This document shows positions 21,228-32,976 of a stretch of DNA of 64,000 nucleotides, piece after piece. This stretch comes from Astrocystis sublimbata (lineage: Eukaryota; Ascomycota; Sordariomycetes; Xylariales; Xylariaceae). Position numbers and translations under genes: made by a program. The stretch is from assembly GCA_022453515.1 (NCBI GenBank), contig JAJNNY010000004.1:1116001-1180000 (forward strand), read 5' to 3'. The notes under the pieces are model-generated. The model was not told the DNA's origin and made no database searches. It saw only the letters and a list, made by a program, of their open reading frames with translations. Every line of letters begins with the position of its first letter. The stretch's first letter is position 1.

Positions 21228-21800
21228 TCATAAGTCCATCAAAAGCTGTGGTGCTACCTTTTCCAGGTCCTCAACCTGCAATGACACTCGGGTCAGTCAC
21301 AAATAAGCCGAGGCAAAAAAGAGCTGTTGTTGCCCAAGCACGACTGAGTGTTGAGTACTGACCTCTAGGAAGCCATGCCCTTTCTCTCTCGCCGTCCGAG
21401 CGATGGCCTCGCGTACGAATACGTCCATGTACTGGGCAACGGCCTTGTTGGCGTCCTTAGAGATGCGCGTGCCGTCCTTCTCGAAGAATTCGTGTAGGAT
21501 GCGAGTAAGCAATTCGGGCGGGATGGTCTTCTTTGCTTCGTTGTCTTCGTCGTCGCCGTTCTCATCGACGTCCATGCAGTCCTTGCCCCTCGGCTGGGGT
21601 GGTGGTTCGTCGTCTGCGAAAGGATCGAGATCGCTCTGATCGGAGTGGGACGGTTGTGGAGGCCGGGAGGATTGGGTGTGGGATCGCGATGAAGCTGTCT
21701 TGGGCGCCTTGCTTGTTGTTGACGCGCCGCTGCTGCCGCGAGCACCGCGGGGTACGTTCGTCGAGGGGCGTGGTGGAGCCATTGGTGATGCCGTGGACAC
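21228..21800 (-). CDS. CENP-X / MHF2 histone-fold protein
   Basis: Exons 21800-21363 and 21275-21228 total 161 residues. The 87-bp intron (gtcagt..ttgcag) lies between codons; the second exon adds only VEDLEKVAPQLLMDL, which matches the family's C-terminus and supports the splice. Residues 1-90 are a low-complexity Ser/Pro/Asp-rich tail. The histone fold starts at IPPELLTRILHEFFEKDGTR and continues KDANKAVAQYMDVFVREAIA. By family CENP-X pairs with CENP-S, acting in the CENP-T-W-S-X kinetochore module and, as MHF, with the FANCM/Mph1 helicase at stalled forks. The long N-terminal tail is a fungal variation. Confidence 0.85.
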
Positions 21801-22210
21801 TGGACAAGACCAGAACTTTGGGGATTAATTGCGCATCCAATCAGCACCCGATTGATTTGCCGCAGGTGGTATCGAGCAAGATGGAGAGCAAAGCTTAGAT
21901 TCAATGACGCAAGTTGGTGAAAGTTGGTGCGCAAGATACCACAGAAGGTACCACCTGGGCACTCGCGACCCCACTCACCCCACTAGCCCACCATGGGAAT
22001 TATGGCTACCGAACACAGCAAATACGCACAACGGCAATAGCGCTCCTAGCTTAGTGCGGCTGCTTCCGTGACGCCGTGACGCATCCCTCCCTACCTAGGG
22101 ATAGGGAGATCGCACTATCAAATCTCAATCTTCTCCCTCTCTCTCCCGCCCTTCGCAAAAACAACAATTGCAGACATCGTGCTTTTGAAAGCCAGGCAAA
22201 TCACCGCAAC
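21801..22210. promoter_or_regulatory. Bidirectional promoter region CENP-X / adenylosuccinate synthetase
   Basis: 410 bp between two divergent ATGs, so it must hold both promoters. A ccctccctacctaggg palindromic tract at 22086-22100 and CT-rich sequence (ctccctctctctcc) near 22132-22145 precede the AdSS start. No TATA box that I would defend. Confidence 0.5.
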
Positions 22211-25140
22211 ATGACCATCACAGTCATTCTAGGCTCCCAATGGGGTACGTCTCGTCCTCTACCACCCCGCGTCCCACCCCTCCCTCATTCTTGCCGTGCC
22301 CCTCCTACCGATACCGGCTATTTTCCCGAATGCGATCAACCTTGTTTGCCGTGCTAATTGGATGCGACGTATACAGGAGATGAGGGCGTATGTCTTGTTC
22401 CCGACTCCAATACAAGCTTTCTGCCTACGAGACACCTGCATGGCCGATTACTAACGATCCGACACGGTGTAGAAGGGAAAGCTAACCGACATCCTTGCCC
22501 CCGAGGCACAACTTTGCGCCAGAGCCGCTGTGAGGAACCACACCATCCACCCTGCCAAATACATACTAAGAAGAAAAAAAGGGAGGCCACAATGCAGGTC
22601 ACTCAATTTTGTGAGTGAAATACTCCGTTGGTGTCTGCAATTGGGCATCGACTCGCGAGAACGAACAATTAAATCACTGACCCCTTTTCCGTAGCGCCAA
22701 TGGAGTGTCGTATAGGTGCGGCGCAAATAGACTCGAAAGTTCCTCGACAACCACTCACCTCTACATAGCTTCCACTTGCTTCCCTCTGGTCTTATCAACC
22801 CAAAATGGTACTGTCTCAAACCCATACACTTAGACAGCAGTAAGACTAATAATTCGCGCAGCATGAACTTCATCGGTTCAGGGGTCGTCTTCCATGTGTA
22901 AGGGACCATGTCACTTCGTCGCCCTCATCACCACACTGTCATCCGAGCTTCCCGCTGCGCTTCGATTACAAACATGAGATATTAATTCTTGCCCTTAGCC
23001 CAAGCTTTTTCAAAGAGCTAGCGGAGCTCGAGGCCAAGGGTCTTCCCTCGGTACATGATCGCATCCTTGTTTCCGACCGAGTGCAGATTGATCTGGAAAT
23101 GCACGTAAGAGCCGATGGATTAGAAGAGAAGGAGCTCGGAGGTTGGTTCCTGGACTTCGCCGGCATCACAACCGAGCGATATATAACTGATTGCTTCCAG
23201 AGGGGAAGATCGGCACAACAAACCGGGGTATCGGCCCTTCTTATGCCTCCAAGGCCGCGGTAAGAGATCTGAAAGCCTGAACTTATCAGACACATTGTTG
23301 AACCCTGCGTAGCGAAGTGGAATCAGGTTAGCCGAGGTTTTCAACCCCGAGTTGTTCGAGACCAAGCTCCGACGATTGGCCGACGGCTACCGAAAGCGCT
23401 TCGGAGACTTGTTCGAGTACAACATCGAGGATGAGCTTGCTCGATTCAACGAGTACCGACCCAAGCTGGCCAAGTACGCCGTCGATGGCGTGACCTTCAT
23501 GAGGTCGGCCCAAGAGAGCAACACGAACATCTTGGTGGAAGGCGCGAACGTAAGAGACTCCGTTCTGCAGATTGCTTGGGTTCTGTTACTGACCGATCGG
23601 TGGGCCGAGCAAACGTGCTTGCGGTCTCAGGCTCCCCATTCCTTGGCTCGAGAAGGAATCTTAAGCTGGAGAGCGGGACGCCAGTACTCTCTCCACTGAG
23701 GTTCCGGAAAAGCCGAGGGGGACTGGCTTGTACTGGTGGTCTGCTAGGCCTTGGAACGTGTGACGTTTTCCATGTGAATATTGAGCCCTGAAATCATCTA
23801 GAAACAAGTCAAGCGCCATGCTGAGCATGCGATGATCTTGTCTATAGATGGTTTCAGGGCTTTTTTTCATGTCGGACTCTTTTCACTCTCCACGACTAGG
23901 GAGAACAACAAGTACAAGTCGAGTTCTTCCTAGAAAGTAAAGGGGAGTCTAGGACCCGGCAGTTTTGCTCGTCCTCGTTAAAATAGGCATTGATGCTCGA
24001 CATTGACTACGGTTCTTATCCAGTAAGTCGCCACCGACGTGATCTCTCACTTTTACATTGATACTTACAGATCAAATAGTTTGTGACCTCGTCGAACACC
24101 ACACTGGCCGGTATTATCGGCGGACTCACTTTGAACCCGAAGAACCTCACGGAGATCATTGGAGTGGTGAAGGCTTGTGAGTCGATCGCATTCGGGAAGT
24201 ATATGGATACTGACCCGTGATAGACACAACTCGCGTCGGTCAGGGAGCTTTCAAGACGGAAGAATTCGGAGAGTGCGTTTTTCGGCTCAGAGACGCAGAT
24301 GCGAAATTAACTAACTATGATAGGGTTGGAACTCAACTCCAGGAGATCGGCCGAGAATGGGTTAGACTTTACGAGCATTGTGTTTCATAATCTTCTGAGG
24401 CTAACTAGTGTTCAGGGAACATCGACTGGCCGAAGACGCAGATGCGGATGGTAAGTACTCGACTAAAGCAGGACTTTCTTAGATGCCTCACTAACTGTAC
24501 CTAGGCTTGGTAATTATGACTGCCACATTCCTATGGTATGTTGGTTGATAACACTAACCCGCACCGTGTAGATCTTGTCGTTGTCAAATACAGCGCTTCA
24601 ATCAACTTTTACACCGCCTTGAACCTGACAAAGGTAATTGTCACCCATGGGTTCTTATCTTCTGGTCTCATGTGTGGAAGCTAACTATGGCTTTCAGCTC
24701 GATGTTCTGGACACCTTCGAAACCATCAAGATTGCGATCGCCTACAAGGTTGACGGCGAGGTCAGTATCCTTGGCCCAACTGCTCGTGACAAAACAGTTA
24801 CTGATAGACTGCAGGAGCTGGACTCGTACCCTGCGAGTCTTGACATTCTAGACAAAGCCGAAGTTGTCTACCACGAAATGCCAGGATGGCAGAAGCCGAC
24901 CACTGATGCCAAGTCCTTCTACGACCTTCCTAAGGCTGCGAGAGACTACGTTGAGGTGAGTTTTCTGTCAACGTCAGAGTGACTCGTGCTAATTATGTCT
25001 TCAGTACATTGAGAACTTCGTTGGAGTTAAGGTAAGCTTGAATCCACACACTCCTCATGGGCGGGCTTTTTCTAATGTCACACCAGATCAAGTACATTGG
25101 TACCGGCCCCGACCGCGAGTCTATGATCAAGCGCTCTTGA
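22211..25140 (+). CDS. Adenylosuccinate synthetase, 21 exons
   Basis: Exons: 22211-22244, 22377-22387, 22473-22529, 22582-22610, 22695-22715, 22769-22807, 22862-22897, 22999-23141, 23201-23259, 23313-23549, 23987-24022, 24080-24176, 24224-24272, 24324-24360, 24416-24450, 24505-24509, 24572-24633, 24698-24760, 24815-24955, 25005-25031, 25087-25140. They sum to 1272 bp, 423 residues, the usual AdSS length, with every junction in frame and GT-AG. Family landmarks: N-terminal GSQWGDEGKGK with the catalytic Asp, GGHNAGHS with the catalytic His, [39 protein letters not shown] and GTGPDRES. The enzyme joins IMP and aspartate using GTP, the first committed step to AMP. Two micro-exons (11 and 5 bp) restore GDEG and WLD. 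At 22715/22769 the join gives Ser where Asp is usual in SYDFHLLP. Confidence 0.9.
23784..23867 (+). other. Long hairpin followed by T7 inside AdSS intron 10
   Basis: Within the 437-bp intron 23550-23986, agccctgaaatcatc (from 23784) pairs with the reverse complement ending gatggtttcagggct (23861). The outer 25 bp of the arms pair with three mismatches, and partial pairing continues toward the loop. A run of seven T (23861-23867) follows immediately. The form is that of a hairpin RNA with a pol III-type terminator, or of a small palindromic element. There is no obvious A or B box. Confidence 0.45.
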
Positions 25141-26895
25141 GCTATTTTCAGGTGGTGTAGATGATGTATGATGCATGACACATGCCAAATGACAGAAAAC
25201 ACCAAAAATATATAGAGCGAATGGGTTATTCTTGGTGGCTGGAACACACTCAATCAGTCAGATCAAGATGAACTCAAGGTACAAGGGAAAAAGATAAGCA
25301 TGGATGCTGGCGGGCTTTTCTCGTCTATAGATAAGAGTCTTTCAAACGATGGCAAAAACAGAGCTTGAATCATAGAGCTTTCAATCAAACCTAGATTTGG
25401 GATGGTCTGCAAACTGCGTGTCGATCAAAAGTGCATGTCTTTCTGAAAGGTTAAGCGGGTGAAAACTACGGCAGGCCGGTCTCCCTCTCTGGGAGGTTAC
25501 GGGAACCTGGATGTAGATATGTATTGACTGAACGATGTCTAAAGGGCTGCTTATCTGCCTGGAGGGATTAACCAACAGCTAAATCTTGGGTATAAGCTGA
25601 CACAGCGCGCTCGTGTCTCCTACTATACATCAAGCACATACCCGGACAATGGACAATGTTAGTTAAAGGACAGCATACGATACCCCATGCGAGCATTCGC
25701 ATTGAAACTCGATGTTGTTGATTTCATTTAGACGCAATTCATGTATCGGTTGATCAGTATCTTCAATATATCTAACACATCATGAAAGTACCAACTATCG
25801 CCCATTCGTGCCTTGCCACTCTCACCCTTATTTAGCATTGAACTCGCTGAATTTGGCGCTCTATGTCGAGGCCCAGTGTCGTGAAATAATGAGACATGCA
25901 CGAAGCTTACCAAAGATTAAGTACTCAAAACTGTTGCTTGAGGAAACTCAGCAGCTACCTTATCGTATTATTGCATTGATACACTAGCACTACCTGTCCA
26001 CGCCCCCGTTTGACAGAATAGTAGAAGAGTTGACGAACTGACATCCTCTCTTTCCCAATGAAGTAAGTAAAACATCCTTTGATGGCAATATAAGGAAGTA
26101 TACAGGACGAACCTGCTATTTCCCCATGAACTGTCGTACCGCCGCGCAATCAGTAGATTGAAGCTAGTCTCCTATTCATTCCTCTCTCTAGGCCATGGAG
26201 CGTCATTGCATCACACCGTCCTGACAAAATAATCGACTGTTAGTCACTAGGTAGCGTTGCGCATCTGTCTCATGAAATGTGGTTGAGTTAGGAGTAGTGG
26301 GCATGCACAGTATCTACCTCGGTTGTGATGCAATAATCGTAGCCTGTTGAAAGTGGAATACCACCCGGGGCAATTGGCAGCAAAACAAAGACCAGGACCA
26401 ATTGTGGCATTGGACTGTCAACTCGTTTTGATTAAGTGATTTGAATATTAAGTCAAGTCAAGGTTTAAGGGTTGCCCATTGAGATCACAGTGGTTGAACA
26501 TATCTTGCTTTTTCACTCATATTCATTAAGAAATCTATCAAGCGTTGCGTGTTCCCCCTTGCGATAGTACAAGTTCATGGAAAACGTCCAGTCCGGCCGA
26601 GAGAAAAATGCGATCAGGAAGAATACAGTCAAAGGGAATTGCCTAGGCTCTAAATTACAGCGGGAAACCAAATAACGAGGCTCCGCTAGGGAGAGGTTTG
26701 TTGTGCCTCGTCTATCAGACCATACCGCGAAATCAACATGTTCCAGAACGCCACAGCAATGTGATGTCGGTCTGTACCCATCCGCCGCAGTATTTCATCA
26801 CAGTCGTTTTGTCAGTCCCCCATTGGATCGACTATAATCCCCAGCGTTTGCATTACACCAACAGCCTCACCGATCTTTTGTGATCAGTGGGTTGC
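25141..26895. other. Convergent intergenic, no gene recognised
   Basis: 1.75 kb of unremarkable sequence between AdSS and the ADP/ATP carrier. The short frames have no family resemblance. Confidence 0.45.
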
Positions 26896-28209
26896 TTAAC
26901 CGGAACCACCCTTGAAAGCCTGGCCGAACATGATGACCTGGAGCTGATCGTAGATGGAGAGCACACCAGCACCGGCGACACCACGGAGGATGTTGGCACC
27001 AGCACCCTTGAAGAGAGACTTGACACCCTCCTTGGCGACGATCTGGCGGGCAGCGTCGAGAGTACCGTTGTACTTGACGGCCTCACCGGAGGTCATCATC
27101 ATACGACGACGGATGGTGTCGAGAGGGTAGGAGGCGATACCGGCACCGGTGGTGACGCACCAACCGAGGAGGAAGGAGGCGAGGAAGTTGTTGGCGAGGT
27201 TGCCAACGAGGACGACCGGCTTGATCGAGTCGTACATACCGAAGTACAGACCACGGTAGACGATGATACCACCGACGGAGGGCATGAAGCCACGGTAGAG
27301 ACCACCGATACCATCGGAGGCGAGGGTCTTGCGGTAGACGTCGACGAGACCGTTGAACTGACGGTCACCACCGCTCTTGGCGTTCTTGGCGTCGTTGGCC
27401 AGACGAGTACGGGCGTAGTCCAGCGAGTAGACGAAGAGCAGGGAAGTGGCACCAGCGGCCTATATATCCTGTTAATATGATTCTCCCAGAACCAATGTAG
27501 AAACATTATTCAACTTACACCACCGGAGGCAAGGTTACCAGCCATCCACTTGGCGTATCCGTCCTTGTCCTTCTTGTAGCCGAACATGGCCTTGAACTTG
27601 TCACGGAAAGCGAAGTTCAGGGCCTGTGTGGGGAAGTATCGGATGACGTTGGCAGTGTTTCCACGCCACAGGGACATGACACCCTCATCGGCGGTGGTGC
27701 GCTTGAAGCAGTCACCGATGCCGGCGTACTTGCGGTCAAGACGACCGGTCTTCAACATCTCATCCTATTCACACGAGTTTATTAGCAATCTGGCTCGGCG
27801 ATTCAATCCATCGATCGGAATTCAACGGCGCAGAAGCTGCGACGTCTCGCCGAGGGGTTCCGGTAGGATAAATACGAACCTGGTTCTGGATCAGGAGCTT
27901 GACACGCTCGATGGGAGCGGCGGCAGTCTTCGAGACGGCGGCAGAAACACCACCCATCAGGCTATTTCAAGTCAATTTTTTTGCTCTTTTGAATAGGAAG
28001 AGAGGCTTCTCACAAATCCGCGAGGAAAGGGCTTTCCTCCCCCCCAAAAAAATGTCAGTTTTTGTTCCTAAAGTTTGTTCGTGGTGTTGAGGCATCGTGT
28101 GGGATTTTTTTCGCGCAGGTTGCGGCAACGAGCCGACCGGCGGCGGCGGCGGCGGGCAGGTGCGGACTTACGGCATCCCCAGGACCTTGGGCTTCTCGAT
28201 TTCAGACAT
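26896..28209 (-). CDS. Mitochondrial ADP/ATP carrier
   Basis: Five exons: 28209-28172, 28031-28014, 27961-27880, 27764-27519 and 27459-26896, together 315 residues. Exon 2 is a micro-exon of 18 bp that supplies PFLAD before [20 protein letters not shown]. Without it the first transmembrane helix would be truncated. The protein has three mitochondrial-carrier repeats; the signature RRRMMM of adenine nucleotide translocases is present ([13 protein letters not shown]). By family it exchanges cytosolic ADP for matrix ATP across the inner membrane. All introns are GT-AG with gtaagt, gtgaga, gttcgt and gtaagt donors. The 140-bp first intron contains a GCC run. Confidence 0.95.
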
Positions 28210-30672
28210 CTTGCTGTGCTGCTCTGGACTGATCGGACAGAGGGAGTGAGTGGAGTGGTTGATTGATTTGAGGTGAATTGTGTCGGGTCGAGCTGGGAGA
28301 GAATTTTGCTTGCTTTAAAAGAAAAGGAAGATGGAGAACAACAGGTTCAGCCTACTGGGTAGCGCACGGAGGTGGGCTAGCTGGGCGGGTCCCCTGCCAG
28401 TGGCTACAGCGATTAATCCCGATAGCCCTCACCCAATGGGAGCCACGGCCATTTCGAATAACCCCCCTACGTCCAGGTACATAAACATGGAATAAGCCCT
28501 TTATTCCACCCAGATAATCCAGAGTCTATCTGCGTAATAAACAGTTTATTCCGTTTACTCCCTGCTTATTTAATTCTTTTTTAGAGATCTGTCGGGCTTT
28601 TATATACACATGTTACCCTCAGGCTTATGTTGTCTTACTGTACCAACTGGTCAATTTCAGATTGTGCGCTGGGCGTTTTATCTGCCTTCCACCTGTTCCT
28701 TGGGCACTTGACAGACACGGCGCATCGCGGGGCCAACGCCCGAATCATACAGGTACCGGTACTCGACGTCGTGCCTGAGGCATGCCACCTCCCGCTACAG
28801 TATGCGTGGTTTATCAGACCCGCCCACGCTCGTTGTCCTTGCTAGCCTGCTACACTGGACTAAGTGCACTGCTACACTACCTCGGGAACCCCTAAAAAGC
28901 CCTTTTGATCGTGGAAAATGTCACGGCTGGAATCGGGACACCTGTCTTTGTGGGGAATGCCTATGTCAATTGACACCATGCTCCATGTTCATGAATCTCA
29001 GCATCAATCTAGATCTCGAATAACCCTGGCCCCAAAAACGAGCTTCTCGCTAAGCCAACAAGGAAATGCCTTCCAAGTGTGCAAGTCAGTTCGTTTCAAT
29101 AGCGAAGAACGCCGTGACCGTGTCCCAAACACAGTGCGCAGAAGTCATACACTTCCCCCGGGTGCAGCCGTTAGCCCGAACGCTCATAGGGCCTTAGGAG
29201 GTAGGAGGTACCGCTGGAATTGTGCCTACAGAAACTGAGAGCCTGCCCCAGCGAGAAAAAAATTTTCTCTGGACTGGCGGAGACGGGGACCCCTGAGATA
29301 CCCTTCACCACAGGTACCTCCGTACCTGCCTAATTGTTTCGGCTAGGTGTTATCTCTGTGGTAATCCGGCACGGGAGGGCTTTTTATATACAACCACGGT
29401 ACCCACCCACCTGGCATTCGACATTTCAATGTTTCAGGATATCTCGAGATCGTTTATTTGATAATTCTCAGGGTTCTATATTCGAGGTATATTGTGAGTA
29501 AAGCTGTGGGCGCGATGCAAGATACCACGGCAAATTTGACATCGTTCGTGCCGCACCGCACGCGTAAGTACATATGTATGCCTCGTGTTCGAACATGACA
29601 CGAGCGCTGGGGATTGATAGTCTCTGGTTGACTAGGTGCTTGTGTTGGCTGACTTACCGCTCTTACACTGGAACTGTCAACGAACCTTGTTCCAAATCTG
29701 AGCTGAGTGGAGAGTAGAGAATCATGTTCTGTTTCGAGATGGGCCAAGGCTGTGCGTAGCACGTGCTCATCCTCTCTCATCCTCTAGGAGCCTTGCAGCC
29801 TAGTGGTACCTATCGTCATGTTAAGCGTTGATGTTACCAATAGTTGATATCTGATTGATACACCCACATGCGGAACTCTAAGTCCCATTAGAGCGATGTT
29901 TGCCAGAATCTATCAATCCCCGACCCGACATCAAAACCACCTGGTTCTTATGCATGGGGCATACTGCAATTAGTATATATACTAAAGCTCAGGGCCGTAA
30001 GAACGCATTTCCCTTTAATGTTGTCAATAGTATCCTCCTGTGTGGGCGGGCATTGGGTAGATGTCCCGTATCACCATGGTGGTCAGGACTCTGGTATCCA
30101 CCACGACTCGTCATTTTCGCTTGCCACAGTTGATATCTGATCTCTACATCGATTGTACCAACAGGGTGTGTATGAGACTTCGCCATGTCTATCATTGTTA
30201 TGATCATGATGCCGTATGCCGGCTCGCATCCGATGTTCTAGTCACATGGCAATCAAGTTCAAATACACAAATGGTGTTTTAGAGTTTCTTTTTTATTTCA
30301 GCGCGGCCGATGTATTTTACGGCTTGGGTTGCCTACAAGCACCGCGAGGTACCTTCGAGCAGCCTGGGCAGAGGATGTACGATATGTCACCATCACCCAG
30401 GGCGTAATTGAGACGGTAGGGAAGAATCGCGATTCGCGTGTGGTTCGGTGCGCGAAGATTCGTGTGTGCAGGATTTCAAGGGTACTGTATTCCGACCCTA
30501 TCTGAATGTAGCTGTAATAGCTCATAACCGTGACCGTCCCATATGCTACGCCGAAAGATCAAAAGGCCGAAAATCCGTCATGTTTCCCTATCCGCGAACC
30601 CTCTAACCCGTCAACATCTTTGTTTTGTCGACTGGTGCTATTCGTCATCGTGGTATCGTGAGATGGGGCAGC
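28210..30672. other. Intergenic, no gene recognised
   Basis: 2.5 kb. 28210-28330 is the ADP/ATP carrier leader. 28500-28600 is rich in ttattcc/ttattta repeats. Open frames up to ~108 codons occur on both strands without family resemblance. Confidence 0.4.
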
Positions 30673-31192
30673 TTATTCAGTAGCACCAACGGCGCGGGCT
30701 GTGCGAGGTCAGTACGGCTCGAACTACTCGATTGTGTGATGGTAGGTCACATACTGTAGATCTTCATCTTGCTGTGGGTGACGACGGGCTTGATCTGTCC
30801 CTTCTCCTCGAGGTCCTTGAGGCACTTGCGGGCCAGCGAACCGTTGATCTTCAGTCTGTCGACAAGAGTGGCGATTGTGACGAGACGGTAGGACTGGACA
30901 TCCTTGTAGAGCTTCTCGGAAGTGGTCTTGTCGAGCAGGACGGCGTGCTGGGCCTTGTCCTTGACTGTGATTCGCTTCCTTGTTAGCTAGAGTTCGTAGT
31001 CATGCATTCGCATCGGTCGCTTTCGCATTGTCGTCGAGATTGTCGTCGCGCCGGGAAACTATCGGGGGAAACATGCCTTTGCCCCTGTGCGATTAAAAGT
31101 CAGCTTGCAGTTCCAAAGACCTGGATTGAGCGGTTCACGTACTTCGACCACTTCTTCTTCTGCTTCTTCGCACCAGTAGCAGCGGGAGCCAT
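30673..31192 (-). CDS. RPS25: 40S ribosomal protein S25 (eS25)
   Basis: Four exons: 31192-31143, 31084-31077, 30964-30755 and 30698-30673, giving 97 residues. The product starts MAPAATGAKKQKKKWSKGK and continues VKDKAQHAVLLDK, RLVTIATLVDRLKINGSLAR, ending KMKIYTRAVGATE. Exon 2 is only 8 bp (GGGCAAAG). It is needed to restore SKGKVKDK. Its downstream intron must begin GC (gcatgt), because no GT donor keeps the frame; the other introns begin gtacgt and gtatgt. Reading past the last donor would give a shorter, atypical C-terminus. By family it is a small-subunit protein contacting initiation elements. Length fits. Confidence 0.94.
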
Positions 31193-32202
31193 ATTGTCGG
31201 ATTGGTATGGTGATGCTGTGGATGGTGATGTGTGAATATGGAGGGGCCGGTATGAATTTTAAGGAAGCTCGCTTGGGTTGTTTGGTGGGCACTGCCAGTC
31301 CGAGCTACACGTGACCGAAGTATGCGCTGAACCACCTTGTGCGCTGGAGAGTGCTTGTGAGTGGGTCAACTCTGGGCTTGGTCCTTATCTTATCAGCAAC
31401 ATGCCAAGCATGTAACTATTAGGTAATCGGGCCCTCATCTCTAGGCCACCTGTAAGCGCGTTGCTGTAAGTCGACATCAAAAGTTGCAACAGCCACTCTA
31501 ATCATCAGCTTGGTAATTACGTTCAAGCAGTGCTCTCAATACATGTGCCTGCCTATCTTTCTCTCTTACAATCTCATATCGGCTCTTCGATTTCCTCTTC
31601 AATGGCAATACCCCGGAATTTTCTCACGTGAACATTTTCGGAAGCATCATCAAGAAGCCTGGATGATGCCTACTTGTTGACTTCTGACGTATTGGACAGC
31701 ACATCAGCAAGCAAATCACAAATCCAAAGCTTGTATGCAATTCACTTCGGCCAGGATGCTTCCCAAGCTTGTCCATATCTTAAGAGACACTCCAGCTCTC
31801 CAAATCAAATCAGTTTCTGCGGCGCTGCATTCGATGGGCCTACACTATGACCACTTACTACATGTCGATGCTTTTCGCATTGAACCTAGTATCTATGCAA
31901 ACAAAAAGGCTCAGTTTCAGCTGGGTTCAACGATGCGAGTCTGCTAGCAAGCAGAGAATACCACCTTAAACATACTTGACTGCTTGGGACCAGAACAATA
32001 ACCTGGACCTTTTCCTTAAGGAACACGTACGAACTACGATACAGCAGTGTCAGTGCTTCACCGCAACCACAAGTCCATGGACCTTTAGCTACAGCCGAAG
32101 CATCCCATGTTCGACACGCTCCAACTGCGATACGGGGAAGTCCAGCAGCGCGCCGATAGACCCTTAGCTGCACCCAAGTAAATATCTCGTTTTCCAGTCG
32201 CC
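31193..32202. other. RPS25 upstream region and unassigned spacer
   Basis: 31193-31400 would carry the RPS25 promoter. A 70-codon plus-strand frame at 31735-31947 (LHSMGLHYDHLLHVDAF) looks protein-like, but has no partner exon or family that I recognise. It may be another relic at the left end of the graveyard. Confidence 0.35.
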
Positions 32203-32538
32203 CGTATTGATCCCGATCAAGAGGCTATGTTAGCAACCGCTATTGATGAATCCAAGCTTGATTGCCACCTTCTCTTCTCCCAACTCAACTGCCAGGATCT
32301 ACTCAAAACGTCAGCGGAATTCCAACTACCTAATGGATCCTAGGCGCCCACAGTGCCGTCCCTTGACTGGGAACGAGTCCAATCAATCCCGCAGCTCAAA
32401 TATCAGGAATCCGTTGATTGGGCATCCGACCCGAGTAGCAGCAGCACTTACCACAGTCACCATGGTTTCGTGGGGTATCTCTGGCATAGATCAATCAATC
32501 AGCTAGTCCCCAGCGGCAAATCGTGTCGAGATCTTTAG
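32203..32538 (+). pseudogene. Relic of unknown protein (VPSLDWERVQ family)
   Basis: A plus-strand coding stretch with no initiating ATG: DPDQEAMLATAIDESKLDCH, then LLFSQLNCQDLLKTSAEFQL, an in-frame TAG at 32341-32343, then VPSLDWERVQSIPQLKYQES and VDWASDP. The stop can be explained by one C-to-T change from CAG. Parts recur near 33.1 kb and at 35.57 kb. Family not recognised. Confidence 0.5.
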
Positions 32539-32742
32539 AGGCAACTATCACGTGCACCACGGCTATGGAGGGTTGTAAGTTTTCCCTGCCCTTTTTTCTT
32601 CCCTTTTGGCAACTTACATGACTAACATGGTTGATCATATAGTATCAGATTCAGCGCCAGATAGATGGCAAAGCGACGTCCGAAGTAACAAATACGGTAT
32701 ACGTTTGCACTCATGAACCATCATATCAAAACCATCCGCCAT

Positions 32743-32840
32743 CATGGACCCGCCTCCACTACCAACATCTTTAGCCCCGGATCCCGAGAAGATGGCGCCA
32801 TTGACATGGACCCGCCTCTACTACCAACATCTTCAGCCCA
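32743..32840 (+). repeat. Direct repeat, 62-bp spacing
   Basis: catggacccgcctccactac (32743) recurs as catggacccgcctctactac (32805). Each is followed by caacatcttYagccc. It is a local duplication inside the relic region. Confidence 0.75.
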
Positions 32841-32976
32841 GTATGCATGACATTGATCCTCAACGAAATGGCAAGCAATGTCATCATATTGGACCCAACA
32901 TCACATTTCAACAAGGCGGCTCAGCTATGAACAGGGGACTGAGATGACCGTTACTAAAGCCGCCCGGGAGTAAACT

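Noticed and set aside
22259..24982. Adenylosuccinate synthetase as a pseudogene broken by stops and frameshifts
   Set aside because: Every interruption is removed by a GT-AG intron of plausible size, and the exon sum is exactly 423 codons with all motifs intact.
26887..27480. 197-codon plus-strand frame opposite the ADP/ATP carrier
   Set aside because: Thr/Gly/Asp/Glu-rich translation produced by the reverse complement of biased codons; the minus strand encodes the carrier.
30747..30964. RPS25 ending KMKIYSM at 30747
   Set aside because: A consensus gtatgt donor lies inside that end, and the next exon restores the family C-terminus TRAVGATE.
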